7,349 nt of DNA, taken from contig CAKUMG010000265.1 in NCBI GenBank assembly GCA_934667465.1, forward strand, positions 1 through 7,349. Reading direction: 5' to 3'. Positions 5,233 to 7,349 of this stretch are shown piece by piece. Numbering within the stretch: the first letter of the stretch is position 1; each line of letters opens with the position of its first letter. The position numbers and the translations under genes are program-made. This DNA is from an uncultured Actinoplanes sp. Lineage in GTDB: Bacteria > Actinomycetota > Actinomycetes > Mycobacteriales > Micromonosporaceae. A model generated the notes under the pieces. The model had not been told where the DNA came from and ran no database searches. It saw nothing but the letters and a program-made list of their open reading frames with translations.

Positions 5233-6816
5233 GTGACCCGGCCATTGCTTCCCGCCGATCCCCGCCGGCTGGGCGGATACGAGCTGCTGTCCCGCCTCGG
5301 CGCCGGCGGCATGGGCGCCGTCTATCTGGGCCGCGACGCGAACGGGCGGCTCGCCGCCGTCAAGGTGATCCGCGCCGAGTACGCGGACGACGAGGAGTTC
5401 CGCGGCCGCTTCCGCAGCGAGGTCAACCGGGCCCGGCAGGTGCCGCCGTTCTGCACCGCCGAGGTCCTCGGCGCCGACCCCGACCACGAGACCCCGTACC
5501 TGGTGGTCGAGTACGTCGACGGCCCCGACCTGGCCGACGTCGTCGCCGAGCAGGGCCCGCTGACCGGCGGCAGCCTGTCCAGTGTGGCCGTCGGCGTCGC
5601 CACCGCCATCGCCGCGATCCACGGCGCCGGGGTCATCCACCGCGACCTCAAGCCCCGCAACGTGCTGCTCGCCCGGAGCGGGCCCAAGGTCATCGACTTC
5701 GGCATCGCGCGCGCCGTCGAGATGACCAGCGCGCACACCAGGACGGATCAGATGGTGGGCACGGTCGCCTACATGGCGCCGGAACGCTTCGACTCCGACA
5801 CCAGCGCGACCGGGCCCGCCGCCGACGTGTTCGCGTGGGGTGCCGTCGTCACCTACGCGGGCACCGGCCGCACGCCGTTCGCCGGGGAGACGCCCGCCGT
5901 CACGGCCGCCAAGATCCTGACCCAGCCGCCGGACCTGACCGGCCTGCCCGACCCGCTGCGCGAGCTGGTCGCGCGCACCCTCGCCAAGGATCCCCGCGAG
6001 CGCCCGACCGCGCACGAACTGCTGCAGATGCTGCTCTCCTCGGGCCCGGTCGAGGAGGAGACCCTGGTCCACAGCCCCGAGTTGCGACAAGCGGCAGAAG
6101 CGGCCGTACGGGGCTCCGCACCGCCCCGCCGCCGCCGGCGCGCCCCGCTGGTCGCCGCCGCCGTGGTGTTCACCGCCGCCGCGGTCGCGGGCGGAGCCGC
6201 GTACGGGATGAGCAGTTCCGGCGACGGCAACGAGCCCGACGCCGCCCTCTCGGTCGCCGCGCCCGCGCCCCGGCAGATCCGCGGGCTGTCCGTGGTGGAC
6301 CGGCTCGACCGGCCCGGCCAGTGGCGCGAGGTGCGCGACGAGGAGGGCACCTGCCTGTTCGAGGACGGCGGGCTCGAGCTGCACAGCGATACGTTCGGCA
6401 CCCGCGACTGCCCGGGGCCGCAGGAGAACTTCGCGGGCGACGCGAGCATCGCCGCCGACGTCACGCTGCTCGACCCCGGCAGCTGCGCGCTGCTGCGGTT
6501 CCGCTGGACGGGCCAGACCGGCTACCTGCTGACCGTGTGCGACAAGATGGTCCAGCTCGACCTGCTCGACGAGGGCGACGCGACCGCGCTGACGTCGGTG
6601 GCCACCGAGGACTTCATGCGCGGGAACACCCAGCGGCTGCGGGTCGAGCTGCGCGGGCAGACGGCGACCGTGGCCGCCGGGGACAAGGCGTTGTTCCAGG
6701 CCCCGATCACCGATCCGGCGCTGGTCACGGGGCAGGTCATCCTGGGCGTGGCCGCCGAGGAGGACCTCGAGCCGAGCAGGGTCCGGTTCGCGAACGCGGA
6801 GATCCGGTCCGTATGA
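5233..6816 (+). CDS. Membrane-anchored Ser/Thr protein kinase (PknB-like) with extracytoplasmic sandwich domain
   Basis: 527 aa from GTG 5233. Cytoplasmic kinase domain (about 14-270) with Gly loop GAGGMG (23-28), AAVK Lys44, alpha-C Glu63, HRDLKPRN (136-143; catalytic D138, K140, N143), DFG (155-157), a Thr/Ser-rich activation loop (165-179) and APE (182-184). All catalytic residues are present, so it should be active. A juxtamembrane run of basic residues (299-303) precedes one membrane helix (about 304-326), placing residues 330-527 outside. That part (GLSVVDRL ... FEDGGLELHSD ... GYLLTVCDK ... RLRVELRGQTATVAAGDKALF ... GQVILGVA) has the look of a concanavalin-like beta-sandwich such as DUF1080/LamG domains, with four Cys (374, 393, 418, 436). 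It lacks PASTA repeats. The ligand is unknown. GTG 5233 is preferred over ATG 5188, which would overlap the divergent M20 start. Followed at once by terminators, so monocistronic. Confidence 0.92.
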   Translation: MTRPLLPADPRRLGGYELLSRLGAGGMGAVYLGRDANGRLAAVKVIRAEYADDEEFRGRFRSEVNRARQVPPFCTAEVLGADPDHETPYLVVEYVDGPDLADVVAEQGPLTGGSLSSVAVGVATAIAAIHGAGVIHRDLKPRNVLLARSGPKVIDFGIARAVEMTSAHTRTDQMVGTVAYMAPERFDSDTSATGPAADVFAWGAVVTYAGTGRTPFAGETPAVTAAKILTQPPDLTGLPDPLRELVARTLAKDPRERPTAHELLQMLLSSGPVEEETLVHSPELRQAAEAAVRGSAPPRRRRRAPLVAAAVVFTAAAVAGGAAYGMSSSGDGNEPDAALSVAAPAPRQIRGLSVVDRLDRPGQWREVRDEEGTCLFEDGGLELHSDTFGTRDCPGPQENFAGDASIAADVTLLDPGSCALLRFRWTGQTGYLLTVCDKMVQLDLLDEGDATALTSVATEDFMRGNTQRLRVELRGQTATVAAGDKALFQAPITDPALVTGQVILGVAAEEDLEPSRVRFANAEIRSV

Positions 6817-6819
6817 GCT

Positions 6820-6857
6820 CCGGTCACCGTCCGTAGCGCCACATCGGACGGTACCGG
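6820..6857 (+). terminator. Hairpin terminator just after the kinase gene
   Basis: Stem ccggtcaccgtccg (6820-6833) with cggacggtaccgg (6845-6857): 13 bp with one bulged C (6825) and an 11-nt loop. It starts 3 nt after the kinase stop. There is no U-tract. Confidence 0.75.
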
Positions 6858-6864
6858 CACGAAG

Positions 6865-6903
6865 TCGGCCGAGGTCCGCGCACCCGGACTCGGCTGATCT
6901 TTT
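6865..6903 (+). terminator. Second, U-tailed terminator after the kinase gene
   Basis: Stem tcggccgag-tccg (6865-6878, G6874 bulged) with cggactcggctga (6885-6897), 13 pairs counting one G-U, with a 6-nt loop. It is followed by TCTTTT (6898-6903), the only clear T-run of the terminators in this window. It forms a tandem with the hairpin at 6820-6857. Confidence 0.75.
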
Positions 6904-6969
6904 CGGGCGCCTCTCACGTATCGTCACATGCCGGTGAGGACGGTCCGTGACTTTCTCGGGGGTCGCGGA

Positions 6970-6998
6970 GCCTTGCCATCGGGCTGGCTCGGCGAGGC
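6970..6998 (+). promoter_or_regulatory. Possible leader hairpin covering the ribosome binding site
   Basis: GCCTTGCC (6970-6977) can pair over 8 bp (one G-U) with GGCGAGGC (6991-6998), which contains the GAGG located 9 nt before ATG 7007. A second GAGGG (6999-7003) stays free but is only 3 nt from the ATG. This may tune translation; it could also be chance in GC-rich DNA. No firm promoter was found in 6904-7006; TATCGT (6919-6924) is a weak -10 candidate. Confidence 0.3.
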
Positions 6999-7006
6999 GA
7001 GGGCGC

Positions 7007-7349
7007 ATGACGGACAAGCAGGAACGTGACGGGAAGCCGGAGCCGGTGCTGGTGCGGCCGTACATCGCTCCTTCCCGGGGGCCGTCCGACGCCGGCGCTT
7101 CTTCGCCGCCGCCCGCGTCTTCTTCTTCGCCCGCGTCTTCGTCGACCGCGTCGTCGACCGCGCCCGCGCCCTCGCCTGATCCTGTTGTCTCCGCGCCTTT
7201 CTGGTCCTCGGCGCGGGCGGGCTCGGGCGCCGGTGACTCCGGTTCTCGGGACACGCCCGCAAGCGGTGCGGTGGGCGGTGCTGGGGCCGGCGGCACGGGC
7301 GGCGCCGGCGCGAGCGATGCTGCCGCGGGCGGCACGGGCCGCGCCGGGA
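7007..7349 (+). CDS. Hypothetical protein with disordered Ser/Pro/Ala- and Gly-rich N-terminus (3' end outside window)
   Basis: The frame is open from ATG 7007 to the right edge (114 codons seen). GAGG lies 9 nt upstream. The protein starts MTDKQERDGKPEPVLVRPYI, then a Ser/Pro/Ala stretch (about 21-63, including SSSSPASSSTASSTAPAP), then a Gly/Ala/Ser stretch (about 71-114). There is no signal peptide or membrane segment in the part seen. A low-complexity cytoplasmic lead of this kind often comes before a membrane helix or a catalytic domain further on, but nothing seen identifies the family. Codon use differs from the neighbours: T-ending codons (TCT, GCT, CCT, GGT, GAT) are frequent, roughly a fifth of codons, while the kinase uses almost only G/C endings. 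It lies 190 bp after the kinase, past two terminators, and so has its own promoter. Confidence 0.7.
   Translation, partial: MTDKQERDGKPEPVLVRPYIAPSRGPSDAGASSPPPASSSSPASSSTASSTAPAPSPDPVVSAPFWSSARAGSGAGDSGSRDTPASGAVGGAGAGGTGGAGASDAAAGGTGRAG
7113..7162 (+). repeat. Low-complexity TCT/TCG/GCG tract coding for Ser/Ala
   Basis: Imperfect short repeats of gcgtcttc- and tcgaccgcg-type units encode runs of Ser, Ala, Thr and Pro in the N-terminus of the gene at 7007. On the opposite strand the same tract reads as a Lys/Arg-rich frame, which is not thought to be a gene. Confidence 0.6.

Noticed and set aside
6924..7262. Minus-strand Lys/Arg/Ala-rich frame resembling a histone-like tail
   Set aside because: It is the complement of the Ser/Ala/Pro-coding tract of the gene at 7007. 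It has no ribosome binding site, and the basic repeats follow directly from complementing TCT/TCG/GCG codons.
5200..7335. 711-codon open frame on the minus strand opposite the kinase
   Set aside because: Antisense shadow caused by high GC. The kinase on the plus strand has every catalytic motif; the minus frame shows no domain and has repetitive Gly/Ala/Arg/His composition.
1..7349. tRNA, rRNA, CRISPR array, insertion sequence or phage attachment site
   Set aside because: I looked for cloverleaf sequences, regularly spaced direct repeats and transposase or integrase motifs on both strands and saw none.

Overview
The window is very GC-rich DNA (GC or higher at almost every third codon position) with GTG/ATG starts, an Rpf-type muralytic enzyme, an ECF42-type sigma factor and a PknB-like kinase. 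Together these indicate a high-GC actinomycete. The style fits Micromonosporaceae or a relative, but the sequence alone does not fix the genus.

Layout, left to right. (1) 1-549 (+): C-terminal part of an ECF sigma factor with the extra helical (TPR-like) domain of the ECF42/DUF6596 group, cut by the left edge. (2) 591-620: a perfect 12-bp hairpin shared by two convergent genes. (3) 628-1293 (-): a secreted resuscitation-promoting factor with an Rpf lytic domain, a repetitive Ser/Lys/Tyr linker and a C-terminal LysM domain. Its 5' leader (1308-1482, -) is a c-di-AMP (ydaO-type) riboswitch. (4) 1683-1755: a large inverted repeat, probably the end of the next minus-strand operon. (5) 1791-5189 (-): an apparent operon, transcribed right to left, of an M20 amidohydrolase, a COG3375-type GNAT acyltransferase (ATGA overlap), an NSAR/OSBS-type enolase-superfamily enzyme, and a short DUF2064/TIGR04282-like fragment. 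(6) 5233-6816 (+): a divergent membrane-anchored Ser/Thr kinase with an extracytoplasmic sandwich-like domain, followed by two hairpin terminators. (7) 7007 to the right edge (+): start of an unrecognised gene with a Ser/Pro/Ala- and then Gly-rich N-terminus.

How the genes may work together. M20 + GNAT + NSAR is the known gene combination for irreversible conversion of D- to L-amino acids through N-succinyl intermediates: the D-amino acid is acylated, the N-acyl group allows racemisation, and the L-form is deacylated. The enolase-superfamily protein keeps the catalytic Lys pair, the three metal ligands and the Arg three residues after the second Lys, which is associated with NSAR activity. 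The Rpf gene (wall cleavage, c-di-AMP controlled) and the sensor kinase give the neighbourhood a cell-wall flavour, but a regulatory link is inference.

The points most worth a second look are the c-di-AMP riboswitch lying only 14 nt from the rpf start, the D-to-L amino acid cassette with an unexplained truncated DUF2064 gene at its end, and the matched pair of leaderless-type promoters between the cassette and the kinase.
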